From Acidovorax sp. SRB_14 (GTDB lineage Bacteria > Pseudomonadota > Gammaproteobacteria > Burkholderiales > Burkholderiaceae_C): a stretch of DNA of 64,000 nt. The stretch lies in contig NZ_MWOK01000015.1 of the NCBI RefSeq assembly GCF_012932145.1, forward strand, positions 31,309-95,308, in the 5' to 3' direction. Every line of letters begins with the position of its first letter. Positions within the stretch are counted from its first letter, which is position 1. Made by a program: the position numbers and the translations under genes. Below, piece by piece: positions 30,782 through 40,740 of the stretch. The notes beneath the pieces were generated by a model. It worked only from the letters and a program-made list of their open reading frames with translations, did not search any database and was not told where the DNA came from.

Positions 30782-31732
30782 TCAGGCCGTCGGCGCCACC
30801 ACGGCCACCCGGCCGGTGGCGAAGAAGGATTGCAGGTTGGCCAGCACCAGTTCGGCCATGGCGCGGCGCGTCTCGTGCGTGGCGCTGGCCACGTGCGGCA
30901 GCAGCACCACGTTGTCCAGCGACAGCAGGGCCTCGGGCACGCGCGGTTCGTCCTGATAGACGTCCAGTCCGGCACCGGCGATGGCGCCCGATTGCAGCGC
31001 CTGCACCAGGGCCGCCTCGTCGACCACGCTGCCGCGCGAGACGTTGACCAGGAAGCCCTGCGGGCCGAGTGCCTGCAGGACCTGCGCCTCGATCAGGTGC
31101 CGCGTCTCGGTGCCGCCGGCGGTGATGACGACCAGGAAGTCGGCCCAGCGCGCCAACTCCAGCAGCGCCGGCTCGTGCGCCCAGGGCGCGCCGGCCACCG
31201 CGCGGCGGCTGTGGTAGCGCACGTCCATGTCGAAGCCGCCGGCGCGGCGCGCGATGGTCTGGCCGATGCGTCCCAGGCCGACGATGCCCAGCCGCGCGCC
31301 GCTGACCTTGCGCCCCAGGCCGAAGACCTGGCCGCTGGCCCAGCGGCCGGCGCGCACGAAGCGGTCCGCCTCGGCGGTGCGGCGCGCCACGTCGAGCAGC
31401 AGCGCGAAGGCGGTGTCGGCAACGCAGTCGTTGAGCACGTCGGGCGTGTAGCCGACGGCGATGCCGCGCGCATGCGCCGCCGTGAGGTCGATGCGGTCGA
31501 GGCCGACGCCGAAGCTGGAGATCACGCGCAGCGATGGCAGTGCGCCGATCAGTGCGGTCGGCGCGCCAGTGCCGCCAGCGGAGGTGACCAGGCCGGCGAA
31601 GTCGGCACCGTGGCGCGCCAGAAAGGCGTCCGGGTCGGCCTCGTCGGCGAGGCGGTGCAGCGCGTAGTCGGCCGCCAGGCGCTGTTCAAGGGCCGGCAAC
31701 AGCCGGCCGGCCTGCAGGATGCGGTGCTTCAC
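30782..31732 (-). CDS. D-2-hydroxyacid dehydrogenase (hydroxypyruvate/glyoxylate reductase-like)
   Basis: A 316-aa NAD(P)-dependent enzyme. The Rossmann motif is GLGRIGQTIARR, and the catalytic triad is Arg in VNVSRGSVVDE, Glu in VYQDEPR and His in LPHVASATHET. The PSLRVISSFGVGLDRID motif fits GhrB-like hydroxypyruvate/glyoxylate reductases. Its start overlaps the stop of the preceding reductase gene by 4 nt, so it is co-translated with the glycerate-forming pathway. A role in reducing hydroxypyruvate (tautomer of tartronate semialdehyde) or glyoxylate is inferred from this position. Confidence 0.92.
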   Translation of the reverse strand: MKHRILQAGRLLPALEQRLAADYALHRLADEADPDAFLARHGADFAGLVTSAGGTGAPTALIGALPSLRVISSFGVGLDRIDLTAAHARGIAVGYTPDVLNDCVADTAFALLLDVARRTAEADRFVRAGRWASGQVFGLGRKVSGARLGIVGLGRIGQTIARRAGGFDMDVRYHSRRAVAGAPWAHEPALLELARWADFLVVITAGGTETRHLIEAQVLQALGPQGFLVNVSRGSVVDEAALVQALQSGAIAGAGLDVYQDEPRVPEALLSLDNVVLLPHVASATHETRRAMAELVLANLQSFFATGRVAVVAPTA

Positions 31733-32613
31733 TGCGCTGCCAGAGCATGGTCGGCCATGATCTCGATCGCCTGCACGAGGGCCGAGTGGTCTTGGTCCTG
31801 CAGGCCGTGGGCCGCGCAGATTTGCATGAGCTGGGCGGCGTTGGCCGTGCCGGGCAGCGCCACACCCAGGGCGCGCGCGCCCTGCAGCGCCAGGCCCAGG
31901 TCCTTCTGGTGCAGGCCGATGCGAAAGCCCGGGTCGAACGTGCGTTTGATCATGCGCTCGCCGTGCACCTCTAGGATGCGGCTGGACGCGAAACCGCCCA
32001 TCAGCGCCTGGCGCACCTTGGCCGGGTCGGCGCCGGCCTTGCTGGCAAACACCAGCGCTTCGGAGACCGCGGCGATGTTCAGCGCGACGATGATCTGGTT
32101 GGCCACCTTGCAGGTCTGGCCGTCGCCGTTGGCGCCGACGTGGGTGATGTTCTTGCCCATGCGTTCAAACAGCGGCAGCACGCGCGCGAACGCGGCCTCG
32201 GGCCCGCCCACCATGATGGTCAGCGTGCCCGCCTTGGCGCCCACTTCGCCGCCCGAGACCGGGGCGTCGAGGTAATCGCAGCCCAGGGCGTTGATCTGCT
32301 GCGCGAAGGCCTTGGTCTCGATCGGCGAGATCGAGCTCATGTCCACCACTACTTTGCCCGCGGTGAGGCCCTGGGCCACGCCGTGCTCGCCAAACAGCAC
32401 CTTTTGCACGTCGGGCGTGTCGGGCAGCATGGTGATGACGATGTCGGCGTGCTGCGCCACCTCGCGCGCGTTGGCGCATGCGGTGGCGCCGCGCTCTGCC
32501 AGGGCCGCAGGCACCTGGCGGCGCGTGTGGACGAAGAGCCGGTGGCCGGCGTCGATGAGCTGGCCGCACATGGGCGCGCCCATGATGCCCAGGCCGATGA
32601 ATCCGATGTTCAT
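31729..32613 (-). CDS. garR: 2-hydroxy-3-oxopropionate (tartronate semialdehyde) reductase
   Basis: A 294-aa beta-hydroxyacid dehydrogenase. The N-terminal NAD motif is GFIGLGIMGAPM, the substrate motif DAPVSGGEVGA, and the catalytic Lys is in GQTCKVANQII (about residue 170). It reduces tartronate semialdehyde to D-glycerate, the step after GarL aldolase in glucarate/galactarate breakdown. The gene lies 24 nt downstream of the aldolase gene and overlaps the next dehydrogenase, which supports the assignment. Distinguishing it from 3-hydroxyisobutyrate dehydrogenase rests on this context. Confidence 0.93.
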   Translation of the reverse strand: MNIGFIGLGIMGAPMCGQLIDAGHRLFVHTRRQVPAALAERGATACANAREVAQHADIVITMLPDTPDVQKVLFGEHGVAQGLTAGKVVVDMSSISPIETKAFAQQINALGCDYLDAPVSGGEVGAKAGTLTIMVGGPEAAFARVLPLFERMGKNITHVGANGDGQTCKVANQIIVALNIAAVSEALVFASKAGADPAKVRQALMGGFASSRILEVHGERMIKRTFDPGFRIGLHQKDLGLALQGARALGVALPGTANAAQLMQICAAHGLQDQDHSALVQAIEIMADHALAAQ

Positions 32614-32637
32614 GACAATTCCTGTGGAAGTGAGAGG

Positions 32638-33399
32638 TCAGGCGCGGCGCATCTGGGCCAGCACCTGCTGCGCGCCGGCGGCGATCAGGCGCGCGTCCGA
32701 GCTGACGGTGACAAAGCGAAAGCCCTTGGCAATGCGCGCGCGCGCCGCGTCGGGTGCGCCGTTGTGGATGCCGGCGACGATGCCATGCGCTTGGGCGCGC
32801 TCGAGGATGTGGTCGATGGCCTGGGCCACGGGCGCATCCACGTCGTCGAACGTGGGCTTGCAGCCCAGCGCCAGCGACAGGTCGGACGGGCCGATGTAGA
32901 TCGCGTCCAGCCCTTCGACCGACAGGATGGCGTCGAGGTTGTCGAGCGCCTGCGCCGTCTCGATCATGGCAAAGCGCACGATGGTGTCGTCGGCGTGCGT
33001 GGGGTAGTCGGCGCCGCCGTACAGGTTGGCGCGCACGGGGCCAAAGCTGCGCGTGCCGCGCGGCGCGTAGCTGGTGTAGGCCACGAGTTTTTGCGCGTCT
33101 TCGCGCGTGTTGACCATGGGGCAGATCACGCCGTAGGCACCCGCGTCCAGCGTCTTCATGATGATGCCGGGCTCAAGCCACGGCACGCGCACCACGGGCA
33201 CGGTGGCGGTGGTCGAGATCGCCTGAAGCATTGTCACCATGGCCTGGTAGTCGAGCACACCGTGCTGCAGGTCGATGGTCAGCGTGTCCCAGCCCTGGTG
33301 GGCCATGGTCTCTGCCGAAAAACTGTTGCCAATGGCGAGCCAGCCGTTGACGGCGGCCTGGTCGTTCTTCCACAGGGTGCGCAGATGGTTTTCTCTCAT
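32638..33399 (-). CDS. garL: HpcH/HpaI aldolase, probable 5-keto-4-deoxy-D-glucarate aldolase
   Basis: A 253-aa class II metal-dependent aldolase starting MRENHLRTLWKNDQAAVNGW. It has the family features: catalytic His in TIDLQHGVLDY, Arg in PRGTRSFGP, and the metal/substrate loop IYIGPSDLSLALG. It cleaves 2-keto-3-deoxy acids; with dehydratases GarD and GudD upstream and GarR downstream, cleavage of 5-keto-4-deoxyglucarate to pyruvate and tartronate semialdehyde is the likely role. An HpaI-type substrate (4-hydroxy-2-oxoheptanedioate) cannot be excluded by sequence. Confidence 0.9.
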   Translation of the reverse strand: MRENHLRTLWKNDQAAVNGWLAIGNSFSAETMAHQGWDTLTIDLQHGVLDYQAMVTMLQAISTTATVPVVRVPWLEPGIIMKTLDAGAYGVICPMVNTREDAQKLVAYTSYAPRGTRSFGPVRANLYGGADYPTHADDTIVRFAMIETAQALDNLDAILSVEGLDAIYIGPSDLSLALGCKPTFDDVDAPVAQAIDHILERAQAHGIVAGIHNGAPDAARARIAKGFRFVTVSSDARLIAAGAQQVLAQMRRA

Positions 33400-33451
33400 G
33401 AAATAGTCCTTGTGTATCAGTGTGCGGAGGGGAATGTGGTGCGTGTGTGGC

Positions 33452-35044
33452 TCAGGTCACTGGCGCCGGGTTGAACAGCACCAGGGCGTTGTGCAGCTTC
33501 CAGTGTTCGGCCCAGGTCTTCTTGCCGCTGGCCACGTCGAGCATCCGGTGGAACAGCTCCCAGCCCACCTGCTCGATGGTTTGTTGTCCGGTGGCGATCG
33601 TGCCTGCGTCCACATCCATCAGGTCGTGCCAGCGGCGCGCCAGATCGCTGCGCGTGGCCACCTTGATGACCGGCACCGCGGCCAGGCCATAGGGCGTGCC
33701 GCGCCCGGTGGTGAACACATGCAGGTTCATGCCCGCGGCCAGCTGCAGCGTGCCGCAGATGAAGTCGCTGGCTGGCGTGGCTGCATAGGTCAGGCCCTTG
33801 CGCGCGAGTTTTTCGCCCGGCGCGAGCACGCCGGTGATGGGGGCCGAGCCGGACTTCACGATCGAGCCCATGGCCTTTTCGACGATGTTCGAGAGGCCGC
33901 CCTTCTTGTTGCCGGGCGTGGTGTTGGCGCTGCGGTCGACCTGGCCCTTGTGCAGGTAGGCGTCGTACCAGGCCATCTCGCGCACCATGGCTTCTGCCAC
34001 CTCGGGCGTGGCTGCGCGCGCGGTGAGCTGGTCGATGCCGTCGCGAACCTCGGTCACCTCCGAGAACATTACGCTGGCGCCGGCGCGCACCAGCAGGTCG
34101 GTGCAAAAGCCCACGGCCGGGTTGGCGGTGACGCCCGAGAACGCATCGCTGCCGCCGCACTGCACGCCCACCACGAGTTCGCTCGCGGGCACCGTCTCGC
34201 GCCGGCGTGTATTGAGGCGCTGCAGGTGCGCCTCGGCCTGGCGCACGATCGCATCGACCATCGACATGAAGCCCATGTGCGCGGCGTCCTGCAGGCACAC
34301 CACGTCGAGCCCGGCCGCCGAGTCGGTGGCGGCCGCGCTGCGTTCGTCGATCAGCGCAATGCTGCCCGGCGGCAGCAGCCGCTCGGGCTGCAGCTTTTCG
34401 CAGCCCAGGCTCACCACCATCACCTCGCCGCCGAAATTGGGGTTGAGGCTGATGTTGCGCAGCGTTCGGATCGGAATGATCGCATCGGGCGCATCGATGG
34501 CCACCCCGCAGCCGTACGTGTGTTCGAGCGCCGCCACGTCATCGACATGCGGGTACTTTGGGAGCAACTCGGCCTTGATGCGCTGTACCGCGAAGTTGGT
34601 GACGCCGGCGACGCACTGCACCGTCTGGGTAATGGCCAGGATGTTGCGCGTGCCCACCGAGCCGTCCGGGTTGCGGTAGCCCTCGAAGGTGTAGCCGTTC
34701 AGCGGGGGCTGCGGCGCAGGCTGGGCGGTGGCGATGGGCAGGTGGTCGAGCCCGCGCGCGGCAGGCATTTGCAGCAGGCGCTCGTGCACCCAGCTGCCGG
34801 CCAGAATGTCCTGCAGCGCGTAGCCGATCGCCACGTCGTAGCGGCGCACCGCGCTGCCGGCCGGAAGGTCTGCCAGAGCCACCTTGTGCCCCTGCGGCAC
34901 ATGCTCGCGCAGCGTCAGGCCCGAGGCGAAGACGGTGCCGGCGGGCAAGCCACCGTCATTGGCCACGATCGCGACGTTGTCGCGTTCGTGCATGGCGATG
35001 TACAGGGGGGCTCGGGTGGCGCTGTGCGGCATGGCCGATCTCAT
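33452..35044 (-). CDS. garD: Galactarate dehydratase
   Basis: A 530-aa UxaA/GarD-family dehydratase. The small N-terminal SAF-like domain ([26 protein letters not shown]) is followed by the large domain with [13 protein letters not shown], the Cys/His-rich [21 protein letters not shown] and [18 protein letters not shown]. It converts galactarate to 5-keto-4-deoxyglucarate with Fe(II). The start is ambiguous. The ATG at 35044 forms an ATGA overlap with the stop of the preceding Bug receptor and matches the family N-terminal length; the ATG at 35032 has a GAGAT site upstream. The open frame running to 35941 is only an antisense-free extension over the Bug gene. Confidence 0.92.
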   Translation of the reverse strand: MRSAMPHSATRAPLYIAMHERDNVAIVANDGGLPAGTVFASGLTLREHVPQGHKVALADLPAGSAVRRYDVAIGYALQDILAGSWVHERLLQMPAARGLDHLPIATAQPAPQPPLNGYTFEGYRNPDGSVGTRNILAITQTVQCVAGVTNFAVQRIKAELLPKYPHVDDVAALEHTYGCGVAIDAPDAIIPIRTLRNISLNPNFGGEVMVVSLGCEKLQPERLLPPGSIALIDERSAAATDSAAGLDVVCLQDAAHMGFMSMVDAIVRQAEAHLQRLNTRRRETVPASELVVGVQCGGSDAFSGVTANPAVGFCTDLLVRAGASVMFSEVTEVRDGIDQLTARAATPEVAEAMVREMAWYDAYLHKGQVDRSANTTPGNKKGGLSNIVEKAMGSIVKSGSAPITGVLAPGEKLARKGLTYAATPASDFICGTLQLAAGMNLHVFTTGRGTPYGLAAVPVIKVATRSDLARRWHDLMDVDAGTIATGQQTIEQVGWELFHRMLDVASGKKTWAEHWKLHNALVLFNPAPVT

Positions 35045-36024
35045 TCTGGCTTGATGTTGCCGTCCTTGATCACCTGCACCCATTTGGCCTGTTCGGTGCG
35101 CTGGAAGCTGGCGAACTGCTCGGGCGTATTGACCGTGTACTCCAGCCCGAGACCGTCCATCTTGGCCCGGGTGTCGGGCTGGGCAATGATCTTGGCCAGT
35201 TCGGCATTGAGCCGGTTCACGATGGCCGGCGGCGTGCCGGCCGGTGCATACAGCGCCTGCCAACTGCTCACATCGAAGCCGGCGACGCCGCTTTCCTGCA
35301 TCGTCGGCACATCCGGCAGCACCTGGGTGCGCTTGGCCGACGTGACGGCGAGCGCGCGCAGCTTGCCGCTCTTGATGTGCGGCAGGGCGACCAGCGAGGT
35401 TTCGAAGGTCATCGGAATCTGGCCACCCAGCAGGTCCTGCACCGCCGGGGCGCTGCCGCGGTAGGGCACATGGGTGATGTCTGCGCCGGCCAGCAGCCGG
35501 AAGGTCTCGCCCGAGAGGTGCTGCGAGGTGCCCTGGCCCGCCGAGCCGAAGGTCAGTGCGCCGGGTTTGGCCTTGGCGGCGGTGATTACGTCCTGGACAT
35601 TCTTGAAGGGCTGGCTGGCATTGACCAGCAGCACATTGCTGATGCTGCCCAGCAGCATCACGGGGGCGAAATCCTTGGCAGCGTTGTACGGAATCTTGGG
35701 CTGCAGCGCCGGGTTGATCGCGTGGGACGCAATGGTGCCCAGCAGCAGCGTGTAGCCATCGGCGGGCGACTTGGCGACGCTGTCGGCGCCCAGCACGCCG
35801 CCCGCGCCCGCCTTGTTCTCCACGACGATGGACTGCTTGAGCGCAAGCTGCAGTTGCGCCGCCAGCGTGCGGGCGAGCACGTCGGAGGTGCCGCCGGCGG
35901 CAAAGGGCACGACCAGCTTGATCGGTTTGGCGGCCGGCCATGCCTCCTCGGCGTGGGACGGCAGCAGGCAGGCGAGCGTGCTGGCCAGAGCGGCCAGCTG
36001 GAGCGTACGGCGGGAAATGCGCAT
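35041..36024 (-). CDS. Bug-family (TctC-like) periplasmic receptor
   Basis: A 327-aa secreted receptor. The signal peptide is [25 protein letters not shown] (cut into the motif RRTLQLAAL). Bug signatures follow: [36 protein letters not shown] and [11 protein letters not shown], then [19 protein letters not shown]. The arginine pair in the signal is not a full Tat motif. It is wedged between gudD (43 nt upstream) and garD (4-nt overlap), so capture of glucarate/galactarate is the most economical inference. Confidence 0.93.
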   Translation of the reverse strand: MRISRRTLQLAALASTLACLLPSHAEEAWPAAKPIKLVVPFAAGGTSDVLARTLAAQLQLALKQSIVVENKAGAGGVLGADSVAKSPADGYTLLLGTIASHAINPALQPKIPYNAAKDFAPVMLLGSISNVLLVNASQPFKNVQDVITAAKAKPGALTFGSAGQGTSQHLSGETFRLLAGADITHVPYRGSAPAVQDLLGGQIPMTFETSLVALPHIKSGKLRALAVTSAKRTQVLPDVPTMQESGVAGFDVSSWQALYAPAGTPPAIVNRLNAELAKIIAQPDTRAKMDGLGLEYTVNTPEQFASFQRTEQAKWVQVIKDGNIKPE

Positions 36025-36067
36025 GGTTTGTCTCCGTCTAATAGTGGCGGGAAACGCCTGCCTGGGA

Positions 36068-37399
36068 TCAGCGGACCAATGCCGGACGTTTCGGATCAAA
36101 GGTCCAGCCCGGCATGAGCGACTGCATGGCAATGGCGTCGTCGCGCGCGCCCAGGCCATGCTGCAGGTACAGCGCGTGGGCTTTTGCCACTTCGGCCATG
36201 TCGAGCTCGACGCCCAGACCGGGTTTTTTGGGCACCTCGACCAGGCCGCCGCGGATCTGCAGCGGCTCTTGCGTGAGGCGCTGGCCGTCCTGCCAGATCC
36301 AGTGCGTGTCGATGGCAGTGACCTTGCCGGGCGCGGCCGCCGCCACATGGGTGAACATGGCGAGCGAGACGTCGAAATGGTTGTTCGAGTGCGAGCCCCA
36401 GGTCAGGCCCCAGTCGCGGCAGGTCTGCGCGACGCGCACCGAGCCGGCCATGGTCCAGAAATGCGGGTCGGCCAGCGGGATGTCGACCGACTGCAGCGAC
36501 AGCGCGTGCACCATCTGGCGCCAATCGGTGGCCACCATGTTGGTGGCCGTGGGCAAGCCGGTGGCGCGGCGGAACTCGGCCATGACTTCGCGGCCCGAGA
36601 AGCCGTCTTCGGCGCCGCAGGGGTCTTCGGCGTAGGCGAGCACGCCGCGCAGGTCGCGCAGCAGGCGGATGGCGTCTTTGAGCAGCCAGCCGCCATTGGG
36701 GTCGAGCGTGATGCGCGCCTGCGGAAAGCGCTCGTGCAGCGCGACGATGGCCTCGACTTCCTGGCCGCCCGCGAGCACGCCGCCCTTGAGCTTGAAGTCG
36801 TTGAAGCCGTAGCGTGCGTGCGCGGCCTCGGCCAGGCGCACCACGGCTTCGGGCGTGAGCGCGGCCTGGTTGCGCAGGCGAAACCAGTCGTTGTCGGCGC
36901 CGTCTTCCTGGCGGTAATTCAGCGGGGTCTGCTGCGCATCGCCGATGAAGAACAGGTAGCCGAGCATTTCCACCGCCTCGCGCTGCTGGCCTTCGCCGAG
37001 CAGCGCCGCCACCGGTACACCCAGGTGCTGGCCCTGCAGGTCGAGCAGCGCGCTTTCGATGGCGGTGACAGCGTGCACGGTGGTGCGCAGGTCAAAGGTC
37101 TGCAGGCCGCGCCCGCCCTGGTCGCGGTCGGCAAAGCGCGCCTGCACTTCGCCGAGCAGGCGCCGCACGTCGCCGATGGGCTGGCCCAGCAGCAGCTCGC
37201 GCGCGTCTTCCAGGGTGCGGCGGATGGCTTCGCCGCCCGGTACCTCGCCGACCCCGCTGCGACCCGCGCTGTCGGTGAGGATGAGCAGGTTGCGCGTGAA
37301 AAAAGGTGCATGCCCGCCCGAGAGGTTGAGCAGCAAGCTGTCGTGACCGGCCACGGGAATGGCCTGCAGCGCGGTGACAACGGGGGTCGAGAAAGCCAT
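36068..37399 (-). CDS. gudD: Glucarate dehydratase
   Basis: A 443-aa enolase-superfamily dehydratase. The N-terminal capping domain starts [23 protein letters not shown]. The barrel carries the Lys motif DFKLKGGV, metal ligands in [15 protein letters not shown] and ATNM, and the base His in [14 protein letters not shown]. It removes water from D-glucarate (and L-idarate) to give 5-keto-4-deoxyglucarate. Its length equals the E. coli enzyme (446). It lies between two Bug receptor genes in a tight run (8-nt and 43-nt gaps). Confidence 0.95.
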   Translation of the reverse strand: MAFSTPVVTALQAIPVAGHDSLLLNLSGGHAPFFTRNLLILTDSAGRSGVGEVPGGEAIRRTLEDARELLLGQPIGDVRRLLGEVQARFADRDQGGRGLQTFDLRTTVHAVTAIESALLDLQGQHLGVPVAALLGEGQQREAVEMLGYLFFIGDAQQTPLNYRQEDGADNDWFRLRNQAALTPEAVVRLAEAAHARYGFNDFKLKGGVLAGGQEVEAIVALHERFPQARITLDPNGGWLLKDAIRLLRDLRGVLAYAEDPCGAEDGFSGREVMAEFRRATGLPTATNMVATDWRQMVHALSLQSVDIPLADPHFWTMAGSVRVAQTCRDWGLTWGSHSNNHFDVSLAMFTHVAAAAPGKVTAIDTHWIWQDGQRLTQEPLQIRGGLVEVPKKPGLGVELDMAEVAKAHALYLQHGLGARDDAIAMQSLMPGWTFDPKRPALVR

Positions 37400-37407
37400 G
37401 AAAATCC

Positions 37408-38364
37408 TCAGTCTGCGGTGATGTTGCCGGTCTCTACGACCTTCTTCCAGCGCGCCGATTCCTGCTGCTGGAACGCGGCGAACTGTTCGGGCGTGTTGCC
37501 CACGATTTCGAAGCCCACGTCCACGAAGCGCTGCTGGATGCCCGGGTCTTTCAAGGCGGCCATGAGCGCGCCATGCAGCTTTTTCTTCACGTCGGCGGGC
37601 AGGCCCTTGGGCGCGGCCACGGCCTGCCACGAGTACACGTTCACCCCGGGCGCACCGGCCTCGGCCATGGTGGGCACATCGGGCAGCAGCGGCGAGCGCT
37701 TGTCGGACGTGATGGCGAGCGCGCGCAGCTTGCCGGCGCGCACCTGTTGGATCACGGCGTTGATGTTCTGGAACGACGCGTCCACCTGGCCGCCGAGCAG
37801 GTCGGAGATGGCCGGTGCGCCGCCTTTGTAGGGCACGTGCACGCCGCTGGTGCCGGTCTGCTGCCAGAACAGCTCCACCGTGAGGTGGTCCGAGGAGCCG
37901 TTGCCCGACGAGGCAAACGTCATCTTGCCGGGGTTGGATTTTTCATAGGCGATCACATTGGCCAGCGTTTTGTGCGGCGAGTTGGCGGGGACGACGAGCA
38001 GGTTCGGCGCCTGCACGGCCACCGTGAGCAGGTCAAAGTCCTTGCCGGCGTCGTAGGGCACGCTCTTGACCAGGTGCGGTGCGATCACATAGGGACCGAG
38101 CGACGCCACCAGGAGCGTGTAGCCGTCGGCAGCGCTGCGCTTGACCTGGCCGGCGCCAATCGTGCCCGTGGCGCCGGGGCGGTTTTCGACCACGATGGTC
38201 TGGCCCAGCGTGGCCTGCATGGGCGTGGCCAGGGCGCGCGCCAGCGTGTCGGTCGAGCCGCCGGGCGGGAAGGGCACGACCATGGTGATGGGTTTGTCGG
38301 GCCAGGCAAACGCGGGTGCGGCCAAGGCCAGGGCCGCGACCAGGGTGAATAGGCGCTTCTTCAT
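37408..38364 (-). CDS. Bug-family (TctC-like) periplasmic receptor
   Basis: A 318-aa secreted receptor. The signal peptide is [16 protein letters not shown]; Bug motifs are [38 protein letters not shown] and [11 protein letters not shown], with [19 protein letters not shown] later. It is first gene of the minus-strand aldarate run, preceded by the FadR-type regulator and a GGGTATACCC palindrome. It ends 8 nt before gudD, so they are surely co-transcribed. Probable glucarate/aldarate receptor; no cognate TctAB pair lies in the window. Confidence 0.93.
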   Translation of the reverse strand: MKKRLFTLVAALALAAPAFAWPDKPITMVVPFPPGGSTDTLARALATPMQATLGQTIVVENRPGATGTIGAGQVKRSAADGYTLLVASLGPYVIAPHLVKSVPYDAGKDFDLLTVAVQAPNLLVVPANSPHKTLANVIAYEKSNPGKMTFASSGNGSSDHLTVELFWQQTGTSGVHVPYKGGAPAISDLLGGQVDASFQNINAVIQQVRAGKLRALAITSDKRSPLLPDVPTMAEAGAPGVNVYSWQAVAAPKGLPADVKKKLHGALMAALKDPGIQQRFVDVGFEIVGNTPEQFAAFQQQESARWKKVVETGNITAD

Positions 38365-38437
38365 TGCTCGTCTCCGTTGCGGTTGATGGATTTTTGTGGT
38401 CAGTCATCGTACAACCCGATGTGCAACAGAGAGGTCA

Positions 38438-38447
38438 GGGTATACCC
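38438..38447. promoter_or_regulatory. Candidate GntR/FadR-type operator upstream of aldarate run
   Basis: A perfect palindrome GGGTATACCC lies about 75 nt before the first Bug gene, in the 87-bp gap after the regulator gene. GGTATACC cores are known operators of the hexuronate regulators UxuR/ExuR (FadR subfamily). Two TTG(C/T)AC half-motifs lie 10-30 nt downstream. Binding by the adjacent regulator is inferred. Confidence 0.45.
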
Positions 38448-38451
38448 GGGA

Positions 38452-39225
38452 TCAACGCGGGATGGCATCTCCGGAGCGACGGCGCCGTTCGCGGCTGTTG
38501 GCCAGGTGGGTGCGCATCGCCGCGCGTGCGCCGTCCGGATCCTGGCGTGCAATGGCGTCGAAAATGCTGTCGTGCTCCGCATGCACGCGCTGCAGGTAGG
38601 CGGCCTGTTCGCTGCTGGCGCCCTGGGGGCCTCCCAGGCGCGCGCGCGGAATGATGGTGGCGCCGAGCGTGGCCATCAGGTCGGCAAAGTGCTGGTTCTG
38701 CGTGGCGCGGGCAATCTCCAGGTGGAACTGGAAATCGGCGCCCACGGCATCGCGCCCCGCCTCCAAGGCGCCCATAAAGGCGCCCAGCGCGCTGCGCATG
38801 CGGGCCAGGTCGGCGTCCGTGCGCCGCACGGCGGCGAGGGCGGCGGCTTCGGTCTCGACGCCAATGCGCAGTTCCAGCACGGCAATGACTTCGTGCAGGG
38901 TCGACAGCTGGTCCGGCGCAATCCGAAAAGCGGCCGCATCGCCCAGGCCCAGCACGAAGGTGCCCACGCCGTGGCGCGTCTCTACCAGGCCCGAGGCCTG
39001 CAGTTTGGAAATCGCTTCGCGCACCACGGTCCGGCTGACGCCGAACTCGGCCATGATCGCCGCTTCGGTGGGCAGCTTGTCTGCGGGAGGGTAGCTGCCG
39101 TCACGGATGCGGTCGCCCAGCGTGCCCACCAACTCGTGCGCCAGCGAACGCGGGCGGCGCTGCATTGCCGGCGCAATGGCGGTGGGGGCCGGTGGGGCGG
39201 GGGCGTTTAGGGTGTGCAGGGGCAT
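38452..39225 (-). CDS. FadR-subfamily GntR transcriptional regulator
   Basis: A 257-aa regulator. The winged HTH (about residues 30-95) has LVGTLGDRIRDGSYPPADKLPTE in two blocks and the recognition helix VSRTVVREAISKLQASGLVE. The FCD ligand domain (about 110-245) carries the metal-binding Asp/His set (DFQFHLEIARAT, EHDSIFDAI, MRTHLANS). FCD regulators of this group sense sugar acids or other carboxylates, consistent with control of the aldarate genes directly downstream. Start is uncertain: ATG 39225 (used) or ATG 39258. A TATAAG element just upstream of 39258 would make the longer form leaderless. Confidence 0.9.
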   Translation of the reverse strand: MPLHTLNAPAPPAPTAIAPAMQRRPRSLAHELVGTLGDRIRDGSYPPADKLPTEAAIMAEFGVSRTVVREAISKLQASGLVETRHGVGTFVLGLGDAAAFRIAPDQLSTLHEVIAVLELRIGVETEAAALAAVRRTDADLARMRSALGAFMGALEAGRDAVGADFQFHLEIARATQNQHFADLMATLGATIIPRARLGGPQGASSEQAAYLQRVHAEHDSIFDAIARQDPDGARAAMRTHLANSRERRRRSGDAIPR

Positions 39226-39425
39226 GGAGCGGGGCAGATCGGTCAACGGGCAAGGCATTTTGATCTTATATGACAACTGACCTCTTTTGCCATCATCTCC
39301 CTTGGGCTTGCATGCGAGCGGGCTGCCTGCGGCGCCGGCCCCACTTGCGGGTCCGCCACATGCCGGTCCCGCTTGTCCGGTGGCCCAAGCACACGGAGCG
39401 CGAAGGCCGCCCCGGGCCTCGATTT

Positions 39426-39487
39426 CTATCATTTCGATAGCTGCAAACGCTTGTCGTACCAGGGCTGCAGGCCTATTTGGCTTGAAA
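39426..39487 (+). repeat. Dispersed palindromic repeat, copy B (intergenic)
   Basis: ATTTCGATAGCTGCAAACGC, TTGTCGTACC, then CTGCAGGCCTATTTGGCTTG. It lies 15 nt 3' of the alcohol dehydrogenase stop, within the 244-bp gap before the regulator. Confidence 0.85.
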
Positions 39488-39502
39488 CCGTGCTGGAACG
39501 CC

Positions 39503-40603
39503 TCAGTGGGGCTTGATCGCCACCTTCAGCACCCCGTCGCGCTGGTGCGAGAACAGGTCGTAAGCCGCCACGATGTCGTCGAGCTTGTAGTGGTGCGTGA
39601 CCAGCACGCCCAGGTCCAGGCGGCTCGATGCCACGACGTTCATCAGGCGGCGCATACGCTCCTTGCCGCCGGGGCACAGCGCGGTGTTGATCCGATGGTC
39701 GCCCAGGCCGGCCGCGAACGCCGACAGCGGGATCGTCAGGTCCGATGCATACACGCCCAGGCTCGACAGCGTGCCGCCCGGCTTGAGCACGCGCAGCGCC
39801 GATGCAAACGTATCCTGCGTACCCAGCGCCTCGATCGATGCATCCGCGCCCCGGCCGCCGGTGAGCTTCATGACCTCCTCGACCACGTCGCAATGGTGGA
39901 AGTTGAGGGTCACGTCGGCCCCCAGCTTCTTGGCAATGTCCAGGCGGTGGTCGTTGCCATCGACACCGATGATGGTCGTGGCCCCCAGAAGGCGCGCGCC
40001 CGCCGTGGCGCACAGGCCGATCGGGCCCTGGGCAAACACCACCACGGTGTCGCCGATGCGGATGTTGGCGTTTTCGGCGCCCTTGAAGCCGGTGGACATG
40101 ATGTCGGGGCACATCAGCACCTGCTCATCGGTCAGGCCGTCGGGGATGGGCGCAAGATTCGCCTGCGCGTCGGGCACCAGCACGTATTCGGCCTGGGTGC
40201 CATCGATCAGGTTGCCAAAGCGCCAGCCGGCGGTGGCCTTGTAGCCGTGGCAGCCGCAGCGGCCACTGGCGACGAGGTAGCTGCCGTCCTGCGACGGCAC
40301 GCCGTCCTGCGCGGCATAGGAATTGAAGTTCGGGCAGATGGCGCCGGCAATCACGCGCTGGCCCTCGGTGTAGCCCATCACGGCGCTGCCGAGTTTTTCG
40401 ATCACGCCGACCGGCTCGTGGCCGATGGTCAGGCCCGGGGCCACCGGGTACTCACCCTTGAGGATGTGGATGTCGGTGCCGCAGATCGTCGTGGTGGTGA
40501 TGCGCACCAGCGCGTCGTTGGGACCGACGCCGGGAATCGGCTTGTCGGCCAGCTCGATGCGGCCGGGGGCCACGAAAACGGCCGCTTTCATCATGGTGCC
40601 CAT
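39503..40603 (-). CDS. Zinc-dependent alcohol dehydrogenase
   Basis: A 366-aa medium-chain dehydrogenase of the class that includes TBADH-like secondary alcohol dehydrogenases. The catalytic zinc set is Cys in TICGTDIHI, His-Glu in IGHEPVG and Asp in CPDIMSTG. The usual four-Cys structural lobe is replaced by a long insert with only part of the cysteines (ICPNFNSY...GRCGCHG). The cofactor motif is FAQGPIGLCA. The ATG at 40603 follows AGGAG with 5-nt spacing. It lies upstream of the FadR regulator on the same strand; involvement in the aldarate pathway is not evident. Confidence 0.92.
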   Translation of the reverse strand: MGTMMKAAVFVAPGRIELADKPIPGVGPNDALVRITTTTICGTDIHILKGEYPVAPGLTIGHEPVGVIEKLGSAVMGYTEGQRVIAGAICPNFNSYAAQDGVPSQDGSYLVASGRCGCHGYKATAGWRFGNLIDGTQAEYVLVPDAQANLAPIPDGLTDEQVLMCPDIMSTGFKGAENANIRIGDTVVVFAQGPIGLCATAGARLLGATTIIGVDGNDHRLDIAKKLGADVTLNFHHCDVVEEVMKLTGGRGADASIEALGTQDTFASALRVLKPGGTLSSLGVYASDLTIPLSAFAAGLGDHRINTALCPGGKERMRRLMNVVASSRLDLGVLVTHHYKLDDIVAAYDLFSHQRDGVLKVAIKPH

Positions 40604-40740
40604 GGGAACTCCTGTGCAGTGGAACGGGGCGCGCGGCGCGCGCCCCTCGTGCCTGTCTACTCCAAAAGCCTGCCGCTGTCATTGCGGGAGCGCAGCAATC
40701 GCCCGGTTCCCCGCGGGCGCCCCCGTGCGCGCCCGCGCGC

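Noticed and set aside
35045..35941. N-terminal extension of garD to 829 codons
   Set aside because: It overlaps the Bug receptor gene in another frame and has no family similarity before MRSAMPHS.
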